Below, piece after piece: positions 21,371 through 32,500 of a DNA stretch of 64,000 bases. The stretch covers positions 372,001 through 436,000 of the forward strand of contig JAEHOE010000090.1 in the NCBI GenBank assembly GCA_016858145.1, given 5' to 3'. This DNA comes from Edaphochlamys debaryana. Its lineage: Eukaryota > Chlorophyta > Chlorophyceae > Chlamydomonadales. The notes under the pieces were generated by a model. That model was not told the DNA's origin and did no database searches. It was given only the letters and a program-made list of their open reading frames with translations. Position numbers and translations under genes: made by a program. Position 1 is the first letter of the stretch. Every line of letters begins with the position of its first letter.

Positions 21371-21938
21371 GGGTTGCGGGAGGCTAGGGCAGGATGCAGC
21401 GACGGCACGTTGGAGTGGGCTGTGGGGGAGGCAGGCATGGCCTTCGTGCGCCCATGGTAGAGACCTGGGGTACGACGGCCCTTGGGGCGGGGCTAGGCGG
21501 AACAGGTGTAGGCTCCGCTTCTGCCAAGGTGTGCCCGACGAAGCGGAGTGAGGGGGAGCGCAGGTTGGTCGATGAGCAGGTGCCAGTGAGCCTCTGGCGT
21601 CTGGATTGCAAAGGGGCCCACGGCCAGCGTCGCAGCAGGCGGTCCATGTGTGGCCTCTGTCCGATGTAGTCAGGCTCCGTGCATGGCTTCCGAACATGCC
21701 TCTGTGCCAGACCCTCGCCTCGCCTGCAGCAGCCTGTGGCCTGCTGCGGAGTCCAGCGCTACCGTATGCCTGATACCACAGCTCACTCAGCCCGTCAGAA
21801 CTCTCGCCACTCTCCCCGTCCAACCTCTTTCCTGCTCACAGCATTGAGAGTCTCAGGTCACACCCGCCCCTCACCCAACAGCAATCGCACAGTCTGCGCT
21901 CGTCTCGTTGTTCCAATCCGTACCCAGCGCGGGTCTGC
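21371..21938. other. Convergent 3' region
   Basis: 568 bases between the stops of two convergent genes. No exon or clear TGTAA was found on either strand; it presumably holds both 3' UTRs. Confidence 0.4.
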
Positions 21939-24900
21939 TCACAGCCGCTCCAACAGCCGAGCATTCTGTCCCAGCAGCCGATCGATCATAGCCTGCCGGT
22001 CCGGGCCGGTCACATGCGCGCCGTCGTACGGCAGCTCCACCGGCGCCGTACTGCTTCCGTACGACTGCTCGTACGAAACCAGCTCCGGTATCCCGTACCC
22101 ACCGTACTGCACTTCTGGGACGGCGTGTGTGCCGTGCGGTGGGTCGGGGCCGCCCCTGTGGGGTGCGTGTCGCCCCGGTGCGGGCTCGTCGGCGCGCTGG
22201 GCCGGCAGGGACTCCTGTGCGGCCGAGCCCGCCGCAGAGCCCCAGCTCCGAATGTCGTCCCCCGCCCTGCTATCCCCCGCGCGACTGCCCCCCGCCGACG
22301 CTGCCTCGAGCATCAGCCGCGGCGGCGGCAGTAGCGCTTGCTGCGGCAGCCCTGGCACCTGTGGCTGCTGCAACCCAGCCGCCGGCTGCTGCTGCTGCTG
22401 CTGCACCTGCGGCGGGGGCAGCTCCAGCGCACCCTCGGCCGCGGCTGCCGCCGCCGCTGCACTGGCTGCGGCCGCCGCCGCCGCAACCGCTGCGGGCGGC
22501 AGCGTCCGACTGGCCTGGAACTCGCACAGCGCGGCCATGCGTTGGGAGTTGAGCAGCTCGGCCCGCACGCGCGCCTGCGCCCGCAGCTCCGCGGCCCGCT
22601 CCGCCGGGGTCTTGAAGGCCCAGCGCGCGAAGTCCGTGGCGGCCGCTGCGTAGGGCTCCACGCCCACGGGGTTGGCTGTGGCCACCACCGCCACGCTGCC
22701 GTCGGGGAGGACCACCTGTGGGGCGGGGGGAACACCCTGAGAGAATGCGGAAGAGCTTGCCGAGGGGAGGGGGGCAGGAAAGGAGGGGCCTCGACGACGT
22801 GGAGCACTGGGGTGCACCGCATCCGTGGCATCTAGATGCGCAACCCAAGCACCTGGCCGTCTACAAGGGTTTCCCATCGGTGCACAATCACAGCTGCGCC
22901 CCTTCACGTCACCCGCTCGTCGTCTGCGGCACGCGCCCCCCCTGCCCCTCTGGCCTCCCTACCCAGGCACCCTGCCCCACTTGTTGCACTACCGGCTGAC
23001 GAGGGGGTCCAGACCCGGACAGCTGCACGCTGCACCGTCCCCGCCCCCGCACGTGCATGTGTGCCCTCCCACCTTGCAGTGCGAGTGTGATGCCGCCATG
23101 TGCAGTATGGCCCGGTCCTCGAAGCACGCCCTCACGCGGCCGTCGGCGTAGGCCGTGAAGGCCCCCAGGCCCGGCACCTCGCTGCGCTCCAGCACGGCGG
23201 TGGAGGCGGCGGCGAAGAGCTCGTCTGCGGGGGGGTTGGAGGTTGGGGGGTGGGTGGGAGAAGTGGAGGCGGGGGCGAGTTGGGCTTGGGATGTGAGGGT
23301 GGGGGCTTGGCTCAACGGGATCACGCCGCCACGCCGGGAGCGTCAGAGCCATCGCGTCCGAGGAGCAAGGCACGTAGCGGAACCAGGGGCCAGGCCCATC
23401 CGCACGCCGCCATTCACCTGAGGGGCGGGCCAGCAGCGGCCGCCCACCGCGGCCGCCGCCGGCAGCTGCCAGGGCCCCGCCGCCGCGGAAGCCGGGCAGG
23501 GCTAAGGGCGCCTGGGCGGGTATCCGCGCCGCCACCGCAGCCGCCACCGTGGTATTGTGGGACCTGTAGGGGTTGGGGGTTGGAGGGGGAGGGACCGGGG
23601 CAACGTGATGGGCGCGAATACACACCCCTCCACGAGGAGCAGCAGAGGATGTGGTTCCGCGTCCCTCACTTGGCACCCGGTGAGCCACGGCCAGGCTCCA
23701 CCACACCCTGACCCTCATCCCTACTTCTCAATGTGTCCACCCCTGCAACCGCTTCGCCTTACGGTTGATGCCCGCGACGCGTCTCCTAAGCTCGCCGTCT
23801 GTACACCCTCCCAACACGCCCGCCCTCCCCCACCTGAGCTTGAGCGCGTGCGCCGCCAGCGGCCCCAGGGGGTAGCGGAAGGTCTGGTCCCGGCTCCACA
23901 CGGCGTCCGGCACGCAGTTGGCCGCGTACAGGTGCTCCCCGCACGAGCCCGCCCCCGCCCCCGCGCCGACCGGCAGCCCCGCCCCTGCCCCTGCCATCGC
24001 TCCAGTGCCAGGCCCCGTTGCGCCGAGAGCATGGCAGGCCTGTGGACCTCCGCCCGTTCCTCCGCGGTAGTGCGCCAAGAAGCGGCCGGCTCGGGTGGTG
24101 ACGAGGCAGGACTCGTCCGCGTGAACCCACACCTCCACCTCGCCGACCTCTGGTAGGAACTGGTAGGTGGCGTGGGGCGTCCATTCGAAGAGGAGCACGT
24201 CGTCGGGCGGGAGGAGGGACAGGGACGTCTCGCCCCACCACCCGTCGGACCGCAGCGGGTCTGCCAGGCCCGTGCGGGCGCAGTCGTCCGCCCGGGGTAG
24301 GTCGCTGCGCCGGCCCGCGCTGTCGCGGCAAGTGCAGCCGTCAGCGAGCTTGCCGTTAGCAGACGCTGTGGCAGAGGGTGAGGCGGGGGCGAGGTGATGG
24401 TGGGAGTCCGGGTGCTGGGCCGAGCGGATGTCGTCCCAATCCTCGGCGGGGCTGTGCGACATGCCGGGCTGTTGGCTGGATATTACTGAATGCAGCTCGA
24501 GGGGCGGGGGCTGAAGGTGAGGGGGCTCGGTGTGTGTTGTCGATGCCTCCTGGAGGCTCGCCAGGGCCGAGTCAACGCTTTGACCGAGCCGCGCTGCCGC
24601 CAGCAGCGCAGCCCGCACCGCCGGGCGCCATCTGGGGGGGTGGCTGGCAACGCTGAACACCTGCGTCTGCCACACGTACTCGTACTTGGCTTCCTGGGGC
24701 CGCTCCCCCACCAGCAGGGGGTAGCAGACGGCAAAGCGGCGCGCGTGGCCGTGGAGGACCACCTGGGCCACGCCATCCTCGCTGGTGATGGCCACCTTGC
24801 CGTCAGGCTGCACCTGCGCCAGGCCTGCCTCCAACGCGTGCTCCGGGCTGGGCCAGGTTGCGTCACGAATGATGTAGCCCAGGGAGAAGCTGGACCGCAG

Positions 24901-25179
24901 GGCCCGGGCCAGCGGCTTGCAGAAGCAGGGCAGCTCCACGTGCATGTTGCGGAATTCCAGCAGGGCCGCCAAGAGCGGGCTGTGGCGAGCCAGCGCATAC
25001 TCGCTTAGCTGCCGCGTGGAGCGACCGTCAGGTGTGGTGATGAGGAACGAGCTGCCAGCGCTGTTGGTCGTCACAACGGTGTTGTCTGAGAATGTCGCCT
25101 TGGCGCGGCTGTCACTCAAGACGCATACGCGGCACAGCTCAGGCAATTCAGCTGCAGTCCCTGGCAGCAGCGACGCCAT
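21939..25179 (-). CDS. C5orf34: C5orf34-like protein
   Basis: Four exons on the minus strand join in phase: 25179-23834, 23563-23418, 23224-23073 and 22715-21939, giving 806 aa. The N-terminal part (VCVLSDSRAKATFSDNTVVT, SSFLITTPDG, QLSEYALARHSPLLAALLEF) matches the pattern of the conserved N-terminal domain of the animal C5orf34 family. The 3' part (GLGAFTAYADGRVRACFEDR and VLPDGSVAVVATANPVGVE) matches its C-terminal 'time for action' type domain. A Gln/Ala-rich linker precedes a C-terminal helix (RQAMIDRLLGQNARLLERL). Function is unknown in any organism I can name; the family is often retained in species with cilia. The chosen ATG at 25179 follows an in-frame TTG only. It shares a 483-bp divergent promoter with the UBX gene. 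Confidence 0.75.
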
Positions 25180-25662
25180 TCCGCTGGGTCTCAGCGGCAA
25201 GCTGCTGCCGAAGCCCTCGGGGACAGCTGGGACCTCGGAGTGCCTAGGAGGCCATCTATGCCTTCTACACCTATTCCAGTAACGTTACGCTGCTCTGCGT
25301 GGTCTGGGGCACGGGGCTGTGCTCTCATGGGCTGCGCGACTGGATTCACCACCTCGGTCTCCTTGCGTAGCCCTTAGAGCCGCATTGAAGCGGGTCTTAC
25401 ACACACGTGCAAAGCACAACTCGTAGGGAGCCTTACAGAAGCTCAGGGCGAAACTCCAGGGCTTGGGTCACGTCGCCGCCCAGCAACTCCAGCCCAGAGC
25501 TGCTCCGATCGCTACTTTGAGCTTACATACGGAGCAAAAGCGTGCTGGGAACGGAGCGGCTTGGCGCAGCCACATTTTCCGGGCTTCGCGCCTTCTCGTG
25601 AAGCCGCCCCGCCCCGGGCAGCTTGGGAGTTGCCGTGAGGGCCCGTTGCGTGGATCGGCACC
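25180..25662. promoter_or_regulatory. Divergent promoter region
   Basis: 483 bases between the start codons of the C5orf34-like gene (minus) and the UBXN7-like gene (plus). No coding sequence; it must hold both promoters and 5' UTRs. No specific element recognised. Confidence 0.55.
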
Positions 25663-28554
25663 ATGGCAGACGGCGACTTGGTCGCGAACTTCATGGCCAT
25701 TACCGGCGCGGACGATGGTGTGGCGATCCAGATGCTCGAGGCGGCCAACTTTGTCCTGGAGGACGCGGTGAACCTCTTCTTTGCAGCTGATGGTCACATC
25801 GGCGGAGGCCAAGGTGGAGGCGGCGGCGGCAGCAGCGGCAGCGGTGCCGGCGGTGGCGGAGGCGGGCACGGGGGCGCCGCGCATGGCCTCGACGAGGACG
25901 GCGTCCGCGCCCCGCTGCCCTCCAAGGTCGACCGCCTGTACGGCGATGACGACCACCGCCATTCGGCTCTCGACAGGGCCCGGCGCCTGGCCGAGCAGCA
26001 GTACCTTGCCCAGCGCGGCGCTCAGGCATCCACAGTCGATGTGTTCCGCGACTTCCGGGCGGAGACCACCGCGGCCCAGGCAGCCGCGGCTGCCGGGCCG
26101 GGCGCCGACGCTGGCGCTTCGGCTCAGACGCAGGGCCTCTCCAACCTGTTCAAGCTGCCCGCGGACCTGGTGTTCGCGGGCAATGCCGAAATGGCCAAGC
26201 AGCGCGCCGAGGAGGAGGGCAAGTGGCTGCTGATCAACATCCAGTCCGCAACGGAGTTCGCGAGCCACCGCCTGAACCGGGACACCTGGTCGCATGAGGC
26301 GCTCAAGGAGGTGCTCAAGGGCACATTTGTGTTCTACCAGGTGTGTGTGCATGTGCCTGTGGGCAAAGAGAGCAAGAGGGCGGCGGGGGCAGGGGACAGA
26401 CAATGTGCTCCGCCGTGAAGCTGCCGGACAGAGCAGGGCGGGAGGTTCCGGGTGGCGCCAGGGCAGAGTCGCCTCGCGCCCTGGCGCCACTGTCAGCACA
26501 ACGGAGACCATGCCTTCAGCGCCAAGAGTCCATGGCCCCTGTCCTCCTCGCCCCTTGTTCCCGCTGACAACAGACCCAGGAGGCCTCCCAGGAGGGCCGG
26601 GCCCTGATCAAGGCCTACCACCTGGACTCACAGGTGGGGTGAGGGGTGGAGGGGGGGGGGAGGGGGGGGGCAAGGTGGAAGGAAGGGATGGGAGGGCTTC
26701 ATGCGGCTGCAGAGCCCTCGGCACAAGGCTGGGACAGGGAGGCAGGGCACGGCTCCCGGGTCAGCGGGTGTTCAGCGGGTACACAGCATGGCAGGCTGAC
26801 GAGGGGTAAGGGGGTAGGGCCATGGGGTGATTGAGGTTGGGACTCAACACAAGGGGCTGATGCGGGCCGAGAAGGGGCCGCAGAACCCATGCCTTGGCTC
26901 CACCCATAACGCAAGCTCTGCGGGGCCACGGCCACCACGGCCAGGCCGCTCTCCACCGCACTCAACTCCTACTCTACCCCCCACCAACACGCCCCCAGGC
27001 CGCCTCCTCCGGCCAGCCCGCCTGCCCCGCCATCCTGGTGGTGGACCCCGTCACCGGCGCGCAGCTGTGGTGCCGCCTGGGCTTCATGGACGCCGAGAAG
27101 CTGATGGAGGAGCTGGTGCCCTTCATGGACCACGGACCCATGGAGCCGGGTGGGTGCCTGGGGAGGGGGGGACGGGGGGATGGTTGACTGGGTGGGAGAA
27201 GCGGAGATGGGAACTGGTGTGGGGGGATGGGAGAGGGGAGGGGGTGGAGGAGGGGGCTCGAGGGAGGGCCCGCGGCTTGCGGTGGCGGGGAAGCAGAGGA
27301 AGAGGTGGGGAAGTCGTTGTGCGGCCCGAAACTGCACATGGGTAATGGAGGGTCTCCAATCCTGCTGGGCCAACGACGGCCTGGGTTGGGTTCAAGCCCT
27401 CCCCCAGCCCCCCCGACCGCCCCATCTCCTCCTCCGCCCTCCGCCCTCGACCCCCTCCGCCCACAGGCGCCGCTCGCATCGCCAACGCCAACCTCAAACG
27501 CAAGGCCGCCGCGCCGACCGCCGCCGCCATGACGGGCGGCAGCGGCGGCGGCGGCGGCGGTTCAACCGCCTCCGCCAACCGCGGCGCCATGACGGAAGAC
27601 GAGGAGCTCGCCATCGCCATCGCTATGAGCATGGAGCGCGGGGCCGGCGGCGGCGGGGCGGGCGGCATGGAGGCGGAGGCGGGCGGCAGCGGCGGCGCGG
27701 CGGGCGGGGCCATGGCGATTGACGATGACCTGGATGAGGAGGCGATCTGGGCCCAGATCAACGCCGCCAATGCGGGGGCACGACAGGAGGAGGAGGCGGC
27801 GGCGGCGGCGGCGCAGAGCCGCGTCCAGGGCCCGGAGGAGGTGAGGGAGCTTGGCAGGGTGGGCGGACATGGATGCATGTTGTCAGATGCGACGAGGACG
27901 GGTTGAGGGCCGAAGGGCAGGGCAACAACCAGCGGTCGCCGCCCCCTTCGAACCGTTGCTCGCCTTCACTCTAGCCTCTCTCCACGCGCACATCAATCGC
28001 GCCCTTCACCTTCCCTGCCCTTCCCTGCCCCTGCCCACCCCTACTGGCCCCAGCTGGCCGCGGAGGCCCGCGCCCGTGTGCCCCCCGAGCCCGCGGACGG
28101 CGACCCGGAGGCCGTGCGCGTGGCCCTGCGCCTGCCCGATGGCCAGCGCATCACGCGCCGCTTCCGCCGTACGGAGCACGTGTCCGTGCTGTACGACTTC
28201 GCCACGGCGGAGTGCGGCGGCAAGAGGTGCGCCGGGGGGGGTGTGCGTGGTGAGGAGAGGGGATCGGGGCCGGCAGGGCGCCATCGTGCCTTGCCTGTGA
28301 AGGCGCGGAGGTTTGGCGCGGGGACGTACAAGAGCGGGCTCGAGGGCGGGACCTGCCCTGCCCCCAGCTCTTCTCCAGAAGCTCGACACCCTTGTTCCTC
28401 TGCCGTAACGTGCCATGCCCCTGCCTTGCGCCTGGCCCGCAGTGTGGCCATTTCCCACGCCACGCCCGGCGGCGCCGCCCTGTCGGACCGGGGGCAGAGC
28501 CTGGAGGCTGCGGGGGTGGCGGGGGCCATGCTGGCGGTCAAGCTGGTGGAGTAG
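25663..28554 (+). CDS. UBXN7: UBXN7-type UBA-UAS-UIM-UBX adaptor
   Basis: Six exons join in phase: 25663-26340, 26574-26633, 26999-27149, 27467-27840, 28054-28226 and 28443-28554, giving 515 aa. Domains in order: UBA-like at 1-45 (LVANFMAITGADDGVAIQML, DAVNLFF); a Gly-rich linker; a UAS thioredoxin-like domain about 155-295 (AEEEGKWLLINIQSATEFAS, PAILVVDPVTGAQLWCRLGF, MEELVPFM) without a CxxC pair; a UIM at about 339-355 (EDEELAIAIAMSM); and a UBX domain from about 438 (VRVALRLPDGQRITRRFRRT, VSVLYDFA). This order is that of UBXN7/PUX proteins, which link the AAA ATPase p97/CDC48 to ubiquitylated substrates and neddylated cullins. The ATG at 25663 starts MADGDLVANF, right at the UBA domain. 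Confidence 0.93.
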
Positions 28555-29585
28555 GGGGGTTGGGGAGCTGGGGAGGAGGACGAACGGGGCGGGGGGATGG
28601 GGAGGGGGAGGGGGAGGAGCGGGCAGGGCCTCGAGCTGGGTGGGTACCGGATCAAGTCGGCTGTGCGCGGCAGGCGGCGAGCAACACTAGCATGCAGTGA
28701 TGTATGGCGGTCAAGGTGATGTAGTGATGGGAAGGGGTTCGGCAGGGAATCGGGCGAGGACGTGCACACGAGGCAGCCGAGAGCGGCTGAAGGGACAGGA
28801 CGGGGCTGTCGCACGTGTCTCACGTGGGATGCCCTGCCGCGGGGGGATAGAGTGGGTGATGGATGGGCGGCTGCATTGGGAGCTCAGGCGCTGAGGTGTG
28901 CACACACTGCCCGCGGCAGCGGCGAGTGCCAAGGTGCTGGCAGGTTCGGGCAGCGGGGGCCGGAGGGCGCTGAGGTGCACTCGGAGAATGGGCGGCGGCG
29001 GTGCTGCGATTGTTGGGTGCCGGGGTCGCCGATCCTTGCTGGCGCGTGAAGCGCACAAGGGCTTCAGTGGCTCCAGGCCCTGCTTGGTGAGGGACTTTCG
29101 CTGACATAACCTGCAACAAGAGGACGGAGCCTGGAGGGCTTGCATTACTTCAGCTAAGCGAAGGCTGCAGAAGGGGGCGGACGGGGCCAAGTGCGGGCGC
29201 CAGCGAGGCTTGGCCATGGGTGCGTATCCGGTGACAGCAGACACACGCCTCAGCCAACGCACAGCACAGCGTGTCATTAACTATGGTTGCAACATGCCCC
29301 AGCTCGGTCCCCCCCCCTTCAAGTCCCTTCCGAGAACTCCCACCGCCTCCCATTACGTATACAGCCCCAGCGAACGCACGCCTAGCTCATCCGGACAGCC
29401 CACTTCACCGCTGCCGTCTGCTGGAGGCCCTCCGCGCAGCAGGCTACGCGAAGAAGGGCACCCGTACGTGCACAGGCCTCCAGTACGTGCACGGCAACGC
29501 ACGGCGGTTGATGTACCGCTCACATGTCCTCAATCCTTCTTGAATCGCCAAGCCAATACAGACAGAGTGAAGAGCTTGCGAAGGG
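28555..29585. other. Spacer upstream of the lectin gene
   Basis: About 1 kb holding the 3' UTR of the UBX gene and the promoter of the next. No supported exon or TGTAA signal was seen. Confidence 0.4.
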
Positions 29586-32500
29586 ATGGGCCGCCTCGGG
29601 CTTTTGCTGTTGTTCAGCGGCGTGGTGGCGATGGTCGCTTTCGGCGATGGCGCTTCTTTTCCTTCGCCACGGTGAGCTATCTCCGGTGTATGCAAGGCAA
29701 TGCGATTTGCAGCCCATGCAAGCCCGCAGCGAGGTTATCGCGTTCTGGATGGCGCGCACGTCTTTGCACGAACAAGTCGGCACGAGAGCCCCTCTTGTAC
29801 CGTTACAGCAACGGTTGATGCTACTTTCGGCTGCCTCGCGTTGCTTGTCAGCAAGCGGTTCACATGTCGGAACACTTTCGGCGATGAGAACACATGCTGA
29901 AGCGACGCGCACGCGACGGCCATTCAAGGCGCTATAGCTTCAAGCAGACCCGTTTGTTGCGTTAAAGTGTACAGCTTGCGGTGCCCCTTGCACGCGGGTG
30001 TCGGCGCAGCGGGGGAGAGGCAGGGAGGGGCGGGGCTGTGGGGGGGGCCAGAGGGAAGAGCGCATCATCGCATTACTGACTGGTGTCCGAGACTCGGATA
30101 GCTGCGAATTGCCTTCGCCCTGAAGCTCAATCATCAACGCAACCCGTGGCCGTCCCGTGCGCAGGCCCAAGCCTCCTCCACCAAGCCCCCGGCCGCCCAG
30201 CCCGGCTACACAGCCAGTGCGTAGTCCCCCGTCCCCCAAGCCCCCAAGACCACCCCGGCCCCCTCCGAAGTATCCGAAGCCGCCTGCCCCGCCTCCGCGT
30301 CCCTCGCCACCCAAACCGTCCCCCAATCCCCCGTCTCCCAAGCCTCCGGGACCTCCAGTGCCCCCTCCGAAGCCACCTGCCCCGCCTCCGAAGCCCCGGC
30401 GCCCGAAACGGCCCCGCCGCCCGGTACCACCCTCCCCCAAGCCCCCACGACCGTCCCCCAGGCCGCCCCCAACGCCCAGGTGATGAAGGGGAAAGTGAGG
30501 GAGGGGAAAGCACCCTTACGAGGGGCTGCAACCATGAGTGCTGGGATTCCCCCTTGAAGGGTTACTGCCTTCAACCCCTCTAGCGGTGTCAACCGGTCGT
30601 GCACGGGTTGACCATACGCCCTGCGCGTGTGCTTGTGTGCAGGCCCTCCGCTCCCCCGCCGCGCCCTCCTCGGCCGCCCCCCAAGCCCATGCCGCCGCGC
30701 CCAAGCCGACCGCCGAGGTCACCCCGTCCGCCTCGCCCTCCGCCCCCCCGGCCCGCACCAAGCCCCCGTAAGCACGTGCCAGCGCCGTGGGCGGTCCGCG
30801 TGCGCACCCCCCGCCACTATTGATAAGTTGTCCCCCGCCGCCTGACATGGGCCCTTGTGCGGAAACATCAAGACCGCATGTTCGCCCAGTTTGTTGTTGC
30901 CTTTCCCCTTGACCCCAACTCCCGCCCCACAGCGTGCCCCTGCGTCACCGCAAACGGCTTTTGTACTGCTTGTACACGCACCCTGTTTACTTCCCCCACA
31001 ACCCTGTCCCGCAACCATGTCCTCTGACTCGCAGCGAGCCCCTGCGTCACCTCCAACCCCTGCGCCCCCGACGACCCCAACGCCGAGTGCATCGTCAGCG
31101 CCCTGGGCGGCAGCGCCGTCTGCGTTTGCAAGGTGGGCCCGGGGCAGCGGCACAGTGGTCCGCGCGTGGGGCCGCCATCCAGGACGGAGCCTGCCACCGG
31201 CCCAGCAGCCTTTGCACGGCATCCAACAATGAATACGGTACCACACCGGGCTTTCAGTTGGGGGGCCAAGTGGATACCGCGTGTAAGGGGCGGGAGCGCA
31301 GGGCCGACACGTCTATAGGGCGGCGCTTTGCGTGCATGCCGCCTGCCCACACGGGCGCATGCCGGACGCAACACGCGTCCGTACACCGCTGCTGCTCCGC
31401 TTGCCTCCCTACCTGGCCGCACGCAGGCTGGCTACAGCCGCGTCAACGGCCAGGGCCCATGCATCAGTGAGTGCCGTACGTGCAACGGCGTGTGTGCCGT
31501 ACTATGGAGCTGGCGAGCTAGCGCCTTGCGGGCGAAACCCCTGCCGCTGTACGCCTCGTGACGTGCGCTCTCCCGTGCGTGCGTGTCCACAGCACTTCCC
31601 TTTTGTCTGTACAGACAGCGCACTACTTACCCCTGCACCCCTGCACCAGCCGACCGCCCGCGCTCCCCCCTGCTCACGCAGGCACGTTCCTCGTCAGCCC
31701 GCCGGCCGGCGCCGCCTGCCCCAAGGCCCCCACCGCCTCCTGCGTCACGGTCCCAAACCGCTGTGCGCTGTACGACATGTTGCCAACTGCTGTCGTACCG
31801 TGGGCGCCGCTGACGAACCGGGCGGTCTGCTCCATTTGCAGCTACTGCGCAGGTGCGGGCCTGAAAACCCTCTGGCACTCGTCCGTACACGTGAACCGTG
31901 CGCGTGTATAGCATGTCCAGGACAGGTTGGGGGTCCAAGGTTAATCCCCGTGACGTGCGTGATCGACCCGCGCAAATGACGGTTCAACCGGGAACAGCTG
32001 CTGACACCCACCGGCCGGATCCGCGGCGGGCCCGCCCCCATCCCCCGCTGCCCCCGGCCTCCGCCCCGGCTTGCCTGGCGTGCATGAGCAGAGCTGCGGA
32101 TGAGCTCTTGGCCGACCTTCGGACTGTACGGCGGCGCCCTCGGCTGCTCGAGCGGCTACGGCTTCCTGTGGTACCTGGTGCGTGCGTTGTTTGGAGGGAG
32201 GGGTGGAGCCGTGAGGGAGTCTTGCTTGGCCCCATAGGCTGGTGAGAGGCAGGAGAGGCATGGAGCAGGCCGGGGCCTCATCACTCTCACAGGCCGTGGA
32301 GGGGCTACAACCCTCGGCCCACGCATCTGCTTGCCGCAGCGGACCAGCCGCGCGGACCCCGCCATCCGTCTGACGCTCAACAACGACGGCAGTTTCAGCC
32401 TGTGGAGTCTCAGCGAAACGGAGGTGGGAGGTGGGGGGTTGCGGGATGCACCGGGCCTCGCTCGCATCATTCTCCATTCTGGACTGACAGCCGGCGCACA

